Source of the DNA: Virgisporangium aliadipatigenens
Lineage (GTDB): Bacteria > Actinomycetota > Actinomycetes > Mycobacteriales > Micromonosporaceae
Assembly: GCF_016863615.1 (NCBI RefSeq)
Contig: NZ_BOPF01000009.1
Location: 265,832 to 329,831, forward strand
DNA length: 64,000 bases
Direction of reading: 5' to 3'
Shown: positions 42,124 to 50,925 of the stretch, one piece after another
Layout of the letters: each line of letters opens with the position of its first letter
Numbering within the stretch: position 1 is the first letter of the stretch
Position numbers and translations under genes: made by a program
The notes under the pieces: generated by a model
Databases searched by the model: none
Seen by the model: only the letters and a program-made list of their open reading frames with translations
What the model was told of the DNA's origin: nothing

Positions 42124-42849
42124 ATGGGTCTGTACGACACCCGTTGCGCGGTCACCGGGATCAGCCTGTTCACCGCCGACGCCGTGATGGTGGGGCTGGC
42201 GCGCGCCGGTGCCGGGTACCGCCCGATCACGCTCGGGGTCGCCGGCGCTTACAACGGCTACGGCGTGCTCGAGGAGATCACCGAGGACCGCAACACCGCG
42301 CTCCTCATGGCCTACTTCGACGCGCGGGCGGCCGACGGGCGGCTGGTGTGCGACCGCGACTACGGCCGGCGGTTCGGTGTCCCGCCGCGCGACATCGAGA
42401 GCCTGTTCGGCTACTTCGAGCGAAACTTCTGCGACGCGCCCGACGATCGGCCGGCGTTGGCTTTGGACGGGCGTTCCGTCGTCTACTGCATGATCTCCAA
42501 GCTGGTCTGGGACGGGGTGGCCGCGGCGCACGCGCCCGAGCGGGGCACGGTGGAGAGCCGGTTCGCGGAGCTGTTCGGCGACTCACCGATCGCCGCGGAG
42601 ATCTACCGGCCGGCGCTGCACGAGGTCGCCGACGGGGTGCGCGACCTGTACGCGATGGACGCGTTCCTGCGCGCGCACGGGATCGCGTGGTCGACGCCGG
42701 ACCCGGAGGTGCACGGGATGGTCTACCCGGACGAGGAGACGCGGGAGTTCGTGCGGGAGGCCAGATCCCGCTTCGCCGGGGAGCCGGCGGTCCTCGACGC
42801 GCTCGACCGCTACGACGCCCAGCAGGCCGCGCTCCACGAGGACGACTAA
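42124..42849 (+). CDS. Conserved protein of unknown function
   Basis: I do not recognise this 241-residue protein. It is soluble, acidic, rich in aromatic residues and has three cysteines (C8, C80, C109 approximately). Features are CAVTGISLFTADAVMVGL near the start, an NGYGVLEEITEDRNTALLMA stretch and GRSVVYCMISKLVWDGV. It looks like an actinobacterial family of whole-protein length; the NGYG and DRN segments resemble toxin-immunity or SMI1/YwqJ-type proteins only weakly. It diverges from the response regulator across 54 bp. Confidence 0.75.
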   Translation: MGLYDTRCAVTGISLFTADAVMVGLARAGAGYRPITLGVAGAYNGYGVLEEITEDRNTALLMAYFDARAADGRLVCDRDYGRRFGVPPRDIESLFGYFERNFCDAPDDRPALALDGRSVVYCMISKLVWDGVAAAHAPERGTVESRFAELFGDSPIAAEIYRPALHEVADGVRDLYAMDAFLRAHGIAWSTPDPEVHGMVYPDEETREFVREARSRFAGEPAVLDALDRYDAQQAALHEDD

Positions 42850-42855
42850 TAACGC

Positions 42856-43680
42856 TCAGCGCCCCGCGCTCACCTGCCAGCAGGCGGCGGTGTAGCGGAC
42901 CTCCGCCCCGTGCACGTACGGGGCGAACGCGTCGCGCAGCACCTCGACCACCCGCGCCCGGGTCGGCTCGTCCACCTCCCGCAGGGCCGCGCCGACCGGC
43001 CCCATCCGGCTGACGTAGCCCTCCAGTTCGCTCACCGGCATCGTGCAGGGCACGTCGACCGGCCGCACGTCGGCCTCGGTCCAGCCGCTCTCCGCCAGGA
43101 TGCGGCGCACCCGGTCCGGGTCGGCGAGGCCGAACTGCCCCGGCGCGTCCGGCCGGCGCTCGGGCAGGCCGGGCAGCAGCGGCGCGGCGGCCCGCTCGGC
43201 CGTCGTCATGAACGGGTTCTCGTCGATCCCGCGCCACGCGACGAAGCGGAGCGCGGCGCCGTCCCCGGCCGCCCGGCGCAGGTTGGCGAAGGCGCGCACC
43301 GGGTCGTCGAAGAACATGACGCCGAAGCGGGAGACGATCACGTCGAAGCCGCCCGCCTCGAACGGGTGCCGCTGCGCGTCGGCGACGACGAAGCTCGCCG
43401 GCACACCCGCGCGTTCGGCCCGGCTGCGGGCGGCGGCGACCATCTGCTCGGCGACGTCGACGCCGAGGGCGTGCCCCGACGCGTCGAGCCGGCGCGCGAT
43501 CGCCACCGTCGTGGCGCCGGTGCCGCAGCCCACGTCCAGCACACGGCTCCCGGACCCGCTGGGGACCGCATCCAGGATCAGCTCGTCGAACGGCGCGAGC
43601 AGGCCGTCCAGCAGCTCCTGCGCGTCGACCCAGGCGGTGCCGGCGTGGCCGTTCCACCGTGTCGCCTGCGTGCCGTCCAT
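42856..43680 (-). CDS. Class I SAM-dependent methyltransferase
   Basis: A 274-residue methyltransferase of the UbiE/Methyltransf_25 type: motif I RVLDVGCGTGATTVAIARRL near residue 46, GHALGVDVAEQMVAAARSRA, and FDVIVSRFGVMFFDDPVRAF as motif IV. The start RWNGHAGTAWVDAQELLD is typical of small actinomycete members. It diverges from a MerR gene, with a palindrome in the 74-bp gap, so it is probably MerR-controlled. Substrate unknown; detoxification is plausible from that context. Confidence 0.9.
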   Translation of the reverse strand: MDGTQATRWNGHAGTAWVDAQELLDGLLAPFDELILDAVPSGSGSRVLDVGCGTGATTVAIARRLDASGHALGVDVAEQMVAAARSRAERAGVPASFVVADAQRHPFEAGGFDVIVSRFGVMFFDDPVRAFANLRRAAGDGAALRFVAWRGIDENPFMTTAERAAAPLLPGLPERRPDAPGQFGLADPDRVRRILAESGWTEADVRPVDVPCTMPVSELEGYVSRMGPVGAALREVDEPTRARVVEVLRDAFAPYVHGAEVRYTAACWQVSAGR

Positions 43681-43727
43681 CGTCGCCTCCCGGGCTTGCC
43701 GTTGCCGTGCCGAGCTGACACCGTTTC

Positions 43728-43747
43728 ACTTCAAGCCGACTTGAGGT
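43728..43747. promoter_or_regulatory. MerR/SoxR-like operator
   Basis: ACTTCAAG-CCGA-CTTGAGGT is an inverted repeat with 7 of 8 matched bases per arm. Read on the minus strand it sits in the spacer after TTGACC (43749-43744), as MerR-type activators require; it resembles SoxR sites (CCTCAAG...CTTGAGG). Confidence 0.68.
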
Positions 43748-43754
43748 CAACGAT

Positions 43755-44207
43755 ATGACGGATCTGGACATCGCCGAGGTGGCCCGGCGCACCGGCGTTC
43801 CGCCCTCGACGCTGCGCTACTACGAGGAGCGCGGGCTGATCGCCTCGACCGGCCGGCGCGGGCTGCGTCGGCAGTTCGATCCGGGGGTGCTGGAGCGGTT
43901 GGGCCTGATCGCGTTGGGCCGCTCGGCCGGGTTCTCGATCGCGGAGATGACGCGGATGTTCACGCCGCTGGGGCGGCCGGAGATCGACCGGCGGGTGCTC
44001 GCCGCCAGGGCGGACGAGATCGACCGGACGATCCGTGAACTGACCGCCGTCCGGGACTCGCTCCGGCACGCCGCCGAGTGTCCCGCGCCGAGCCACCTGG
44101 AGTGCCCCACGTTCCGGCGGCTGGTCCGCACAGCCGCGGCCGGCGCGTCACGCGCGGCGCCCCGGCCGGCCCTCCCGCGCCGTCGGCGTGCGGCGGAGGC
44201 CGGATGA
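43755..44207 (+). CDS. MerR-family transcriptional regulator
   Basis: A 150-residue MerR regulator: helix-turn-helix DIAEVARRTGVPPSTLRYYE (residues 5-24), ERGLIAS wing, coiled-coil dimer helix DEIDRTIRELTAVRDSLRHA, and a C-terminal Cys pair ECPAPSHLECPTF that may bind metal or sense thiol stress. It probably controls the divergent methyltransferase and itself through the palindrome before its start. The gene may be read through into the following IclR gene, whose start overlaps or closely follows. Confidence 0.9.
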   Translation: MTDLDIAEVARRTGVPPSTLRYYEERGLIASTGRRGLRRQFDPGVLERLGLIALGRSAGFSIAEMTRMFTPLGRPEIDRRVLAARADEIDRTIRELTAVRDSLRHAAECPAPSHLECPTFRRLVRTAAAGASRAAPRPALPRRRRAAEAG

Positions 44208-44976
44208 GGGTGCCACGATCGGTCCCGCCGTGCGGTCGGTGAGCAGCCGGCTGCTGGGCCTGCTCGACGCGTTCTCCGACGGGCACCGGCGGCTGTCGCT
44301 GACCGAGATCAGCCGGCGGACCGGGACGCCGATGGGCACCGCGCACCGCCTCGTCGGCGAACTGGTCGCCTGGGGCGCGCTCGAACGCGACGACAGCGGC
44401 CGCTACCAGATCGGCCTGCGGCTGTGGGAGGTCGCCGCGCTCGCCCCGCGCGGATTGGGCCTGCGCGAGGCGGCGATGCCGTTCATGGAGGACCTGTACG
44501 AGGCCACCCACCAGCACGTGCAGCTCGCCGTCCTGGACGGGCTCGAGGTCGTCTACATCGAACGGATCTCCGGCCGGGACGCCGTGGCGGTGCACAGCCG
44601 GGTCGGTGGCCGCTGGCCGGCGCACGCCACCGGCGTCGGCCTCGTGCTGCTGGCGCACGCCGCACCGGAGGCGCAGGAGCGGTACCTCGCGGGCCCGCTC
44701 GCGACGTTCACCCGGATGACCATCGCCGACGCGGGCCGGCTGCGCCGCGTCCTCGCCGAGGTCCGGCGGACCGGCGTGGCGATCAGCGACCGGCAGGTGA
44801 CGATGGACGCCCTCTCCGTCGCCGCGCCGGTCCGCGACCGGGCGGGCGCGGTGGTCGCGGCGCTCTCCGTCGTGGTCGGGGTCGACGGACCCGCCGCGGC
44901 CGCCCTGGTCCCCGCGGTGGTGACCGCGGCGCGCGGCATCTCCCGGTCGATCTTCCGTCATCCGGAACGCCCGTAG
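44188..44976 (+). CDS. IclR-family regulator of the Rieske oxygenase genes
   Basis: A 262-residue IclR regulator: winged helix (SLTEISRRTGTPMGTAHRLV, residues about 37-56) and the IclR effector domain (AVLDGLEVVYIERISGRDAV, HATGVGLVLLAHA, SVAAPVRDRAGAVVAALSVV). It lies 33 bp upstream of a vanillate-demethylase-like oxygenase gene on the same strand and is the probable regulator of that catabolic operon. Start GTG 44188 overlaps the MerR end by 20 nt; an alternative GTG at 44230 (VRSVSSRLLGLLDAF) fits the family start equally well. Confidence 0.9.
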   Translation: MRRRPDEGATIGPAVRSVSSRLLGLLDAFSDGHRRLSLTEISRRTGTPMGTAHRLVGELVAWGALERDDSGRYQIGLRLWEVAALAPRGLGLREAAMPFMEDLYEATHQHVQLAVLDGLEVVYIERISGRDAVAVHSRVGGRWPAHATGVGLVLLAHAAPEAQERYLAGPLATFTRMTIADAGRLRRVLAEVRRTGVAISDRQVTMDALSVAAPVRDRAGAVVAALSVVVGVDGPAAAALVPAVVTAARGISRSIFRHPERP

Positions 44977-45009
44977 CGCGGCCGACCCGCGCTCGCGCAC
45001 CGTCTGCGC

Positions 45010-46080
45010 ATGATGAGCACCGGCTTCATCCGGGACCAGTGGTACGTCGCCGCACACGCGCACGAGGTCGGCGAGGACCTGCTCGCGCGGACCGTGCTCG
45101 GCGAACCGATCGTCCTCTACCGCACCGCCGACGGCACTCCCGTGGGGCTCGCCGACCGGTGCGTGCACCGCCGCTTCCCGCTGTCGCTGAGTCAGCGGGT
45201 CGACGACCGGATCGTCTGCGGCTACCACGGCTTCACCTACGACCGCACCGGCGCGTGCGTCGCGGTGCCCGGCCAGCGGCGGATCCCGCGCACCGCGCGG
45301 GTCCCCGCCTACCCCGTGGTGGAACGGGACTCGCTGGTCTGGGTGTGGATCGGCGAACCCGACCGGGCCGACCCGGCGGCGATCCCCCGCGCCCCCTGGC
45401 TGGACGCACCCGGCTGGACGACCGTGCGCGGGCTGGAACCGTTGGCCGCCCGCTACGGCCTGCTGGTCGACAACCTGCTGGACCTGTCCCACGAGACGTA
45501 CCTGCACGCCGGCTACATCGGCACGCCGGAGGTCGCCGAGACGCCGATCACCACCGAGGTCGACGACGACGCGCGGGTCGTGCACGTGCGGCGGCGGATG
45601 AAGGACGTGGCGTGCCCGCCGTTCTACGCCCGTTCGACCGGCATCACCGGCCGGATCGACCGCTGGCAGGACATCGAGTTCCACCCGCCGTGCCTGTATC
45701 TGCTGCACGCGCGGATCGCCCCGACCGGCGTCGAACCGGCACCGGACGGCACCGATCCGCACGCGTTCCACGCCGAGATCGTCTACGCCATCACGCCGGA
45801 GACGCAGACGAGCACGCACGACTTCTGGCTGGTGGCCCGCGACTTCGCCACCGACGACGCCGAGGTGTCGCGGTTCCTGGCCGAGAGCAACCGCACGGTG
45901 GTGCTCCAGGACGTCGCGGCCCTGAACGCGCTGGAGCGGGTGATCGCCGCCGAGCCACCGGGCTTCCAGGAGCTGAGCATCAACATCGACACCGGCGGTC
46001 TCGCGGCGCGGCGGCTGCTCAACGCGATGGCCTCGGAGGCCTCGGGCGCCGGGCCTTTGCCTGACGGCCGGTCCGGATGA
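45010..46080 (+). CDS. Rieske oxygenase, vanillate O-demethylase alpha-subunit type
   Basis: A 356-residue oxygenase. The Rieske 2Fe-2S ligands are C51, H53, C70 and H73 (CVHRRFP, CGYHGF). The mononuclear iron motif is DNLLDLSHETYLH. Length, the N-terminal FIRDQWYVAAHAHEVGEDLL and single-subunit layout match VanA-like demethylases acting on methoxylated aromatics or related acids. Electrons come from the VanB-like reductase two genes downstream. A second ATG at 45013 is possible. The stop overlaps the small ORF by ATGA. Confidence 0.92.
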   Translation: MMSTGFIRDQWYVAAHAHEVGEDLLARTVLGEPIVLYRTADGTPVGLADRCVHRRFPLSLSQRVDDRIVCGYHGFTYDRTGACVAVPGQRRIPRTARVPAYPVVERDSLVWVWIGEPDRADPAAIPRAPWLDAPGWTTVRGLEPLAARYGLLVDNLLDLSHETYLHAGYIGTPEVAETPITTEVDDDARVVHVRRRMKDVACPPFYARSTGITGRIDRWQDIEFHPPCLYLLHARIAPTGVEPAPDGTDPHAFHAEIVYAITPETQTSTHDFWLVARDFATDDAEVSRFLAESNRTVVLQDVAALNALERVIAAEPPGFQELSINIDTGGLAARRLLNAMASEASGAGPLPDGRSG

Positions 46081-46262
46081 CCGGCACCGCCGCGCGCCCC
46101 CGGGCGGAGCACACGGTGTACCGGGTCTCCTGGACGCCGGGCTCGGACCGGCTCGCCGGCCGCTGCCACTGCGGGGCCGAGTGCACCGGCGAGGACCCCG
46201 TCGCCGTCTGGGAATGGCTGCTGGCCCACCCGGACCACCCGGACGGGGCCGACCCGCGATGA
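46077..46262 (+). CDS. Small Cys-rich protein between oxygenase and reductase genes
   Basis: A 61-residue protein with RCHCGAEC in the middle and WEWLLAHPDHPDG near the end. Both ends overlap the neighbours by 4 nt (ATGA), so it is translated with the Rieske oxygenase and the reductase. The cysteines could bind a metal. I do not recognise a named family; similar short frames occur in actinobacterial ring-hydroxylase operons. An accessory or iron-binding role is only inferred. Confidence 0.68.
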   Translation: MTGTAARPRAEHTVYRVSWTPGSDRLAGRCHCGAECTGEDPVAVWEWLLAHPDHPDGADPR

Positions 46263-47191
46263 ACGTGCCGGAGTTCGACGCCGTCGTCGTCGCGCGGCGG
46301 CCGGCCGCCGAAGGCGTGGTGGCGCTGGATCTCGCCCGCCCCGACGGCGGTCCGCTGCCGCCGTGGGAGCCCGGTGCCCACGTCGACCTGGTGCTGCGGC
46401 CGGAACTCGTGCGCCAGTACTCGCTCTGCGGGGATCCGGCCGACGCGCGCACGTGGCGGATCGCGGTGCTGCGGGAGCCGGCCGGGCGGGGCGGCTCCGC
46501 ACACGTCCACGACGCCCTGCCCGAGAACGCCCGCGTGCGGCTGCGCGGGCCGCGCAACCGGTTCCCGCTGGTGGCGGCGGAGCGGTACCTGTTCGTCGCC
46601 GGTGGCATCGGCATCACGCCGATCCTGCCGATGCTCGCCGCGGCCGACGCGTCCGGGGCCGACTGGCGGCTGGTCTACGGCGGCCGCACGCGCCGGAGCA
46701 TGGCGTTCCTGGACGGGCTGGCGCACTACGGCGAACGCGTCCACGTGCGGCCGCAGGACGAGTACGGGCTGCTCGACCTCGACGGCCTGTTCGACCGGCT
46801 GCCGCCGCGGACGCGGGTGTACTGCTGCGGGCCGGAGCCGTTGCTGGCGGCGGTCGAGCAGCGGGTGCCGCCGCAGGCGCTGCACGTCGAGCGGTTCAGC
46901 GGCGGGAGCACCGATGCCGCCGACGCGGCGTTCGAGGTGGTGCTGGGCGCCGCCGGCCGAACGGTCACCGTGCCGCCGGGCACCTCGATCCTGCGGGCGA
47001 TCGAGGACGCCGGCGTGAGTGTGCTCTCCTCCTGCCGCGAGGGGACGTGCGGCACCTGCGAGACCGGTGTGCTGGAGGGCGTTCCGGAGCATCGGGACAG
47101 CGTTCTCACCGCGGCCGAGCGCGCCGCGAACGACGTCATGATGATCTGCGTGTCCCGGTGCCGCGGCAGCCGGCTCGTCCTGGAGCTGTGA
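46259..47191 (+). CDS. PDR/VanB-family oxidoreductase
   Basis: A 310-residue phthalate dioxygenase reductase-like protein: FMN domain with RQYSLCGDPADARTWRIAVL, NAD-binding domain with LFVAGGIGITPILPML and VYCCGPEPLLAAV, and a C-terminal plant-type 2Fe-2S domain (SCREGTCGTCETGVLEGVPE, last Cys in MMICVSRC). It moves electrons from NADH to the Rieske oxygenase. It is the final gene of the IclR-VanA-like-small ORF operon and starts inside the small ORF stop. Confidence 0.93.
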   Translation: MNVPEFDAVVVARRPAAEGVVALDLARPDGGPLPPWEPGAHVDLVLRPELVRQYSLCGDPADARTWRIAVLREPAGRGGSAHVHDALPENARVRLRGPRNRFPLVAAERYLFVAGGIGITPILPMLAAADASGADWRLVYGGRTRRSMAFLDGLAHYGERVHVRPQDEYGLLDLDGLFDRLPPRTRVYCCGPEPLLAAVEQRVPPQALHVERFSGGSTDAADAAFEVVLGAAGRTVTVPPGTSILRAIEDAGVSVLSSCREGTCGTCETGVLEGVPEHRDSVLTAAERAANDVMMICVSRCRGSRLVLEL

Positions 47192-47298
47192 CGGCGGCCG
47201 GCAAGAAATTCCGGCCGCGTGTCGATTACGGCGGCTCCGGTTCGACCTCTGGGTGAAGGCCGGCACGGAGCCGGCCCCCACACCAGCCGGAGGGCATC

Positions 47299-47712
47299 AT
47301 GACCACCACCCTGCACCAGCCCCGCATCGCCGCCACCGGCACCGCCGCGCTCGCGCTGACCGGGGTCGCCGCGGCGGCCGTCGCCAGCGTCGCCACCATG
47401 GCCGTCGCCGCCGCCGGACACGCCGCGGGGGTCAGTCTCGACGTCGGCGGCGCACCCATCCCGGTCTCCGGGTTCGGTGTGCTGACGAGCGTCTTCTCCC
47501 TGGTCGGCCTCGTCCTCGCGGTCGTGCTGCGGCGTACCGCCGGTGACCCGCGGCGGGCCTTCGTGCGCACGACGGTGGCGCTGACGGTGCTGTCGCTGGT
47601 GCCGGACGTGATCGTCGACGCCACGCCGGACACCAAGGGCCTGCTGATGCTGACCCACGTGGTGGCCGCCGCCGTCGTGATCCCCGCGGTGGCCCGCCGC
47701 CTGCACCGCTGA
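47299..47712 (+). CDS. DUF6069-type small membrane protein
   Basis: A 137-residue protein with four predicted membrane segments (ALALTGVAAAAVASVATMAV; GFGVLTSVFSLVGLVLAVV; TTVALTVLSLVPDVIVDA; LTHVVAAAVVIPAVA). Order and the short loop with the RRTAGDPRRAFVRT stretch match the actinobacterial DUF6069 family. Function unknown. ATG 47299 follows GGAGGG; it is monocistronic and its stop lies 13 bp from the convergent amidohydrolase gene. Confidence 0.82.
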   Translation: MTTTLHQPRIAATGTAALALTGVAAAAVASVATMAVAAAGHAAGVSLDVGGAPIPVSGFGVLTSVFSLVGLVLAVVLRRTAGDPRRAFVRTTVALTVLSLVPDVIVDATPDTKGLLMLTHVVAAAVVIPAVARRLHR

Positions 47713-47725
47713 CCTTCGACGCGGA

Positions 47726-50700
47726 TCAGTCCTCCGTGCAGCACGAGCGCCGCGCCGCCGCGACGTAGTCGGGGTCGTGCCACCAGTACCGGTCCTCGCT
47801 CTCATGCCGGGGAACGGGCGGCAGCACGGCGTTCGTGGTGGCGGCGGCCTCGGCCGGTCGGGCGAACGGGCTCAGCAGTTCCTCGACGGTGTGCGCGACG
47901 CCGTTCACCATGACCCGCTGGACGTTCGCCGCCTGCGCGATGTCGGCCAGCGGGTCGCCGCCGAGGAACGTCAGGTCGGCGCGGTAGCCGCGGGCGATCC
48001 GTCCGATCGGCTCGCCGAGCACCTCACCGGGGGTCCGGGTGGCGGTGGTCAGCGCCTCCAGCGGCGTGATGCCGTTCGCCGCCATGCCCCGCAGGTTGAG
48101 ATGCGTGGCGATCGCGGTGGGCACGATCGGCGCGTCGGTGCCGGTGACGACCCGGCCGCCGCCCCGGATGAGGCGCGCCAGGTGGGCGACCTGCTGGGCC
48201 AGCGATCGCCGGTTGGCGGTCTGGTCGGTGGAGCGGAACTGCGCCACCGTCGCCTGGAGCGCGGCGAACTCCCACGCCGGGTAGAGCGTGCGCACGCGGG
48301 GGTCGACGGCGAGGCTGTCGTCCGTGGCGAGCAACGTCAACGACACGAACAGCGTCGGCGTCAGGGCCGCACCGCTGGCGAGGAAGACCTCCGCGACGTC
48401 CGGGTGCACGTCGCCCAGCGCGGTGACGGTGCGGGAGTACCCGAACCGGCTGGTCGCACCGACGTGTTCCTGACCGTCGCCGCCGAAGGCCAGCGCCGGA
48501 TAGTGGTAGTGCGACGTGGCCGGAACGCCGTGCCGGTGCGCCCACGCGATCACCTGCCGCTGCCGGTCGGCGGGCAGCCGCACGTACGACTTCATCAGGT
48601 CGTAGTCGAGCGCGCCGGCCCGTTCCAGTTCCAGGCGCAGCTGCGCGTCGTCGTACGTCGGGCGCATGAAGTTGTAGTAGACCCGCGGGCCGTCGATCGC
48701 CTCACCGGTGCCGTAGTAGCGCGGCCCGACGCGGACCCCGGCCCGGATCGATTCCCGCTCCTCCACCATGTGGTACGCCGGGCTGCCCGGTGAACGCGTC
48801 GTGGTGATGCCGAACGCCAGCCAGAGCCTTCCCTGACGGGATCCGTAGGCGTAGCCCTGCATCTCGCGGTGGTGGTGCATGTCCACGAGGCCGGGGATGA
48901 CGACCGCCCCGGTCGCGTCGACGCGCGTGCCGTCCCGGCCGGGGCGGTGCGGCTCGACGGCCGTGATGCGGTCGCCGTCCACGACGATGTCGACGTTCTC
49001 GACGACGCGCGACGCGCTGCCGTCCCACATCCGGCCGGCGTGGATCACCTGACGCCCACGGGGTTCGGCACGCGTCCAGGTAAGCCCCATCGGCACCGTT
49101 CTCGGCGCACCGCCGGCGGCGGGGACCAGCCGGAGCCGGCCGTTGTTGAGGTACAGCAGCGTCGTGGAGTCCCCGCTCCAGCTGGGCGCGTCGGTGACCT
49201 CGTCGGTGACCCGCCGCGGTTCGCCGGTGAACGTTCCGGACGGGTCGACGTCGGCCACCCAGAGCACGCTCGCGACGACGAACGCCAGCTTCGTGCCGTC
49301 CGGGGACCAGACCGGGCCGTCGTCCCCGCGCGTCTGGAGCGAGCGGTCGGGCAGCGGGTCGATGTAGCGGGCCGCGCCGGTGCGCCGGTCGACCAGCAGG
49401 ATCTTGCTCAACCCCTCGCGGAACCGCGCCGAGTACGGCCGGATCGCGGCGAGCGCGATGGTGTTGCCGTCCGGCGACCAGGTGGGCCGGCCCGGTTCGA
49501 ACGTGGCCGGGTGGACCTGCTGGACCGCGCCGGAGGCCACCTCGACCGTGTACAGCGCGCCCGTCTGGTCGAGGAACGCCAGGTGCGTGCCGTCGGGTGA
49601 CCAGCTGCCGGAGACGGCGGCCCGGTCGGGCAGGTCGGTGAGCTGTCGATCGGTGCCGGTGGCGAGGTCCCGCAGCCAGATGTCGAGCGTGCCGCCCCGG
49701 TCGGTCGAGTACGACAGATACCGGCCGTCCGGCGACCAGGCCGGGTCGCACTTCCACCAGGGATCGCGGGTGAGCGGCACCGGCGGGCGGCCGATCGTCA
49801 TCGTCCAGATGTCGTTGAGCGCGCGGAACGCCACCTGCCGGCCGTCCGGCGACAGCACCGGGCTGCCGATGCCCTTGACCGGCCGCGCACCGGCGACGGC
49901 CCGGTCCCGCGCGGTGCGGGTGTAGCGCGGCGTGGCGAGGGCCAGCGCGGCGGTGAACCCGATCTCCCCCGTGCGGCCGCCGCCGATGGTGCCGCGCCGG
50001 ATCCGGCCGTCGGCGGTGTAGACGAACGATCCGTCCGTTCCCCAGGAAACCCGGAACGGGAAGACCTCCTCGCCGGCGATCTCGACCACCTCGACCCCGG
50101 CGGCGTCGATCCGGCACAGCTCGCTGCGCGGAGCCGCGACGCGGGTGTAGAGCAGGCCGGCGCCGTCCGGGGTCCACGCGGGCGAGCGCACGGTCCGGCC
50201 GGCGACGGCGGGGACCACCGTCCGGCGTGCGCCGGAGGCCACCGACACCACGTCGATGCGGCTGTTGCCGACGACGAAGGCGATCTCGGCGCCGTCGGGC
50301 GACCATGCCGGCTCGAACGACTCCTCCGCGGTGGCGACGAGGGTGGTGACCGCACCGGAGGCAAGGTCCAGCACGTCGATGCCGTAGTGCCCGGTTCGGT
50401 CGGTCGAGTAGGCGATCCGGCCGCCGTCCGGAGAGAAGCGCGGCTCCCGCTGGTCGAACGGGCCCTCGGTGAGCTTGCGCGCTCCCGTGCCGTCGGTCCG
50501 GATCAGCCACACGTTGAACACCGCGTCGCGGTAGGACTGGAACACGAGCGTGCGCCCGTCCGGTGCCCAGTCCGGCTGGGCGACGTCGAACAGGTCGTCG
50601 GTCAGCCGGCGCGCCTCGCCGCCGGCCGCCGGCACCACCCAGAGCACCCCGACCAGATCCATCGCGACGGCGGTGCCGTCCGGCGAGAGCCGGGCCGCGA

Positions 50701-50845
50701 GATTGACCCCGGTGTGAACGTGGATCCGGCGCTGCGACGGGGCGGCCGGCGCTGCGGCCTCGGCGGCGTCGCCGGTGCTCAGCACCCCCGCCACCGTCGT
50801 CCCGGCCGCGCCGGAGATGAACGTTCTTCTGCTGATGCCGGTCAT
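47726..50845 (-). CDS. Tat-exported TolB-propeller/amidohydrolase fusion
   Basis: A 1039-residue protein. The N-terminus SRRTFISGAAG is a twin-arginine signal. Residues about 50-590 form WD40-like/PD40 beta-propeller repeats, each with (F/W)SPDG as in TolB. Residues about 600-1000 form an imidazolonepropionase-type amidohydrolase: PGLVDMHHHREMQGY with metal His residues, SHYHYPALAFGGDGQ, and Asp in VVTGTDAPIVPTAI. It probably acts at the cell surface on a peptide- or lactone-like compound. AT-rich -10 boxes precede the start. It follows the molybdenum hydroxylase operon on the same strand but has its own promoter. Confidence 0.9.
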   Translation of the reverse strand: MTGISRRTFISGAAGTTVAGVLSTGDAAEAAAPAAPSQRRIHVHTGVNLAARLSPDGTAVAMDLVGVLWVVPAAGGEARRLTDDLFDVAQPDWAPDGRTLVFQSYRDAVFNVWLIRTDGTGARKLTEGPFDQREPRFSPDGGRIAYSTDRTGHYGIDVLDLASGAVTTLVATAEESFEPAWSPDGAEIAFVVGNSRIDVVSVASGARRTVVPAVAGRTVRSPAWTPDGAGLLYTRVAAPRSELCRIDAAGVEVVEIAGEEVFPFRVSWGTDGSFVYTADGRIRRGTIGGGRTGEIGFTAALALATPRYTRTARDRAVAGARPVKGIGSPVLSPDGRQVAFRALNDIWTMTIGRPPVPLTRDPWWKCDPAWSPDGRYLSYSTDRGGTLDIWLRDLATGTDRQLTDLPDRAAVSGSWSPDGTHLAFLDQTGALYTVEVASGAVQQVHPATFEPGRPTWSPDGNTIALAAIRPYSARFREGLSKILLVDRRTGAARYIDPLPDRSLQTRGDDGPVWSPDGTKLAFVVASVLWVADVDPSGTFTGEPRRVTDEVTDAPSWSGDSTTLLYLNNGRLRLVPAAGGAPRTVPMGLTWTRAEPRGRQVIHAGRMWDGSASRVVENVDIVVDGDRITAVEPHRPGRDGTRVDATGAVVIPGLVDMHHHREMQGYAYGSRQGRLWLAFGITTTRSPGSPAYHMVEERESIRAGVRVGPRYYGTGEAIDGPRVYYNFMRPTYDDAQLRLELERAGALDYDLMKSYVRLPADRQRQVIAWAHRHGVPATSHYHYPALAFGGDGQEHVGATSRFGYSRTVTALGDVHPDVAEVFLASGAALTPTLFVSLTLLATDDSLAVDPRVRTLYPAWEFAALQATVAQFRSTDQTANRRSLAQQVAHLARLIRGGGRVVTGTDAPIVPTAIATHLNLRGMAANGITPLEALTTATRTPGEVLGEPIGRIARGYRADLTFLGGDPLADIAQAANVQRVMVNGVAHTVEELLSPFARPAEAAATTNAVLPPVPRHESEDRYWWHDPDYVAAARRSCCTED

Positions 50846-50874
50846 CGGCCCCCGTCTCTCCCCATTTGGGTGTG

Positions 50875-50886
50875 TTTATATTTATA
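50875..50886 (-). promoter_or_regulatory. -10 region of the amidohydrolase gene
   Basis: The minus strand reads TATAAATATAAA, two overlapping -10 candidates about 30 bp before ATG 50845, in the only markedly AT-rich spot of the 80-bp gap. A GGGGAGAG site follows. Confidence 0.5.
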
Positions 50887-50925
50887 GTCCTCACTCGCTG
50901 GTGATGGGAACGCGGCACGGCGGCG

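Noticed and set aside
43960..46617. 885-residue minus-strand frame
   Set aside because: Antisense to the MerR, IclR and Rieske genes, all with clear catalytic or DNA-binding motifs.
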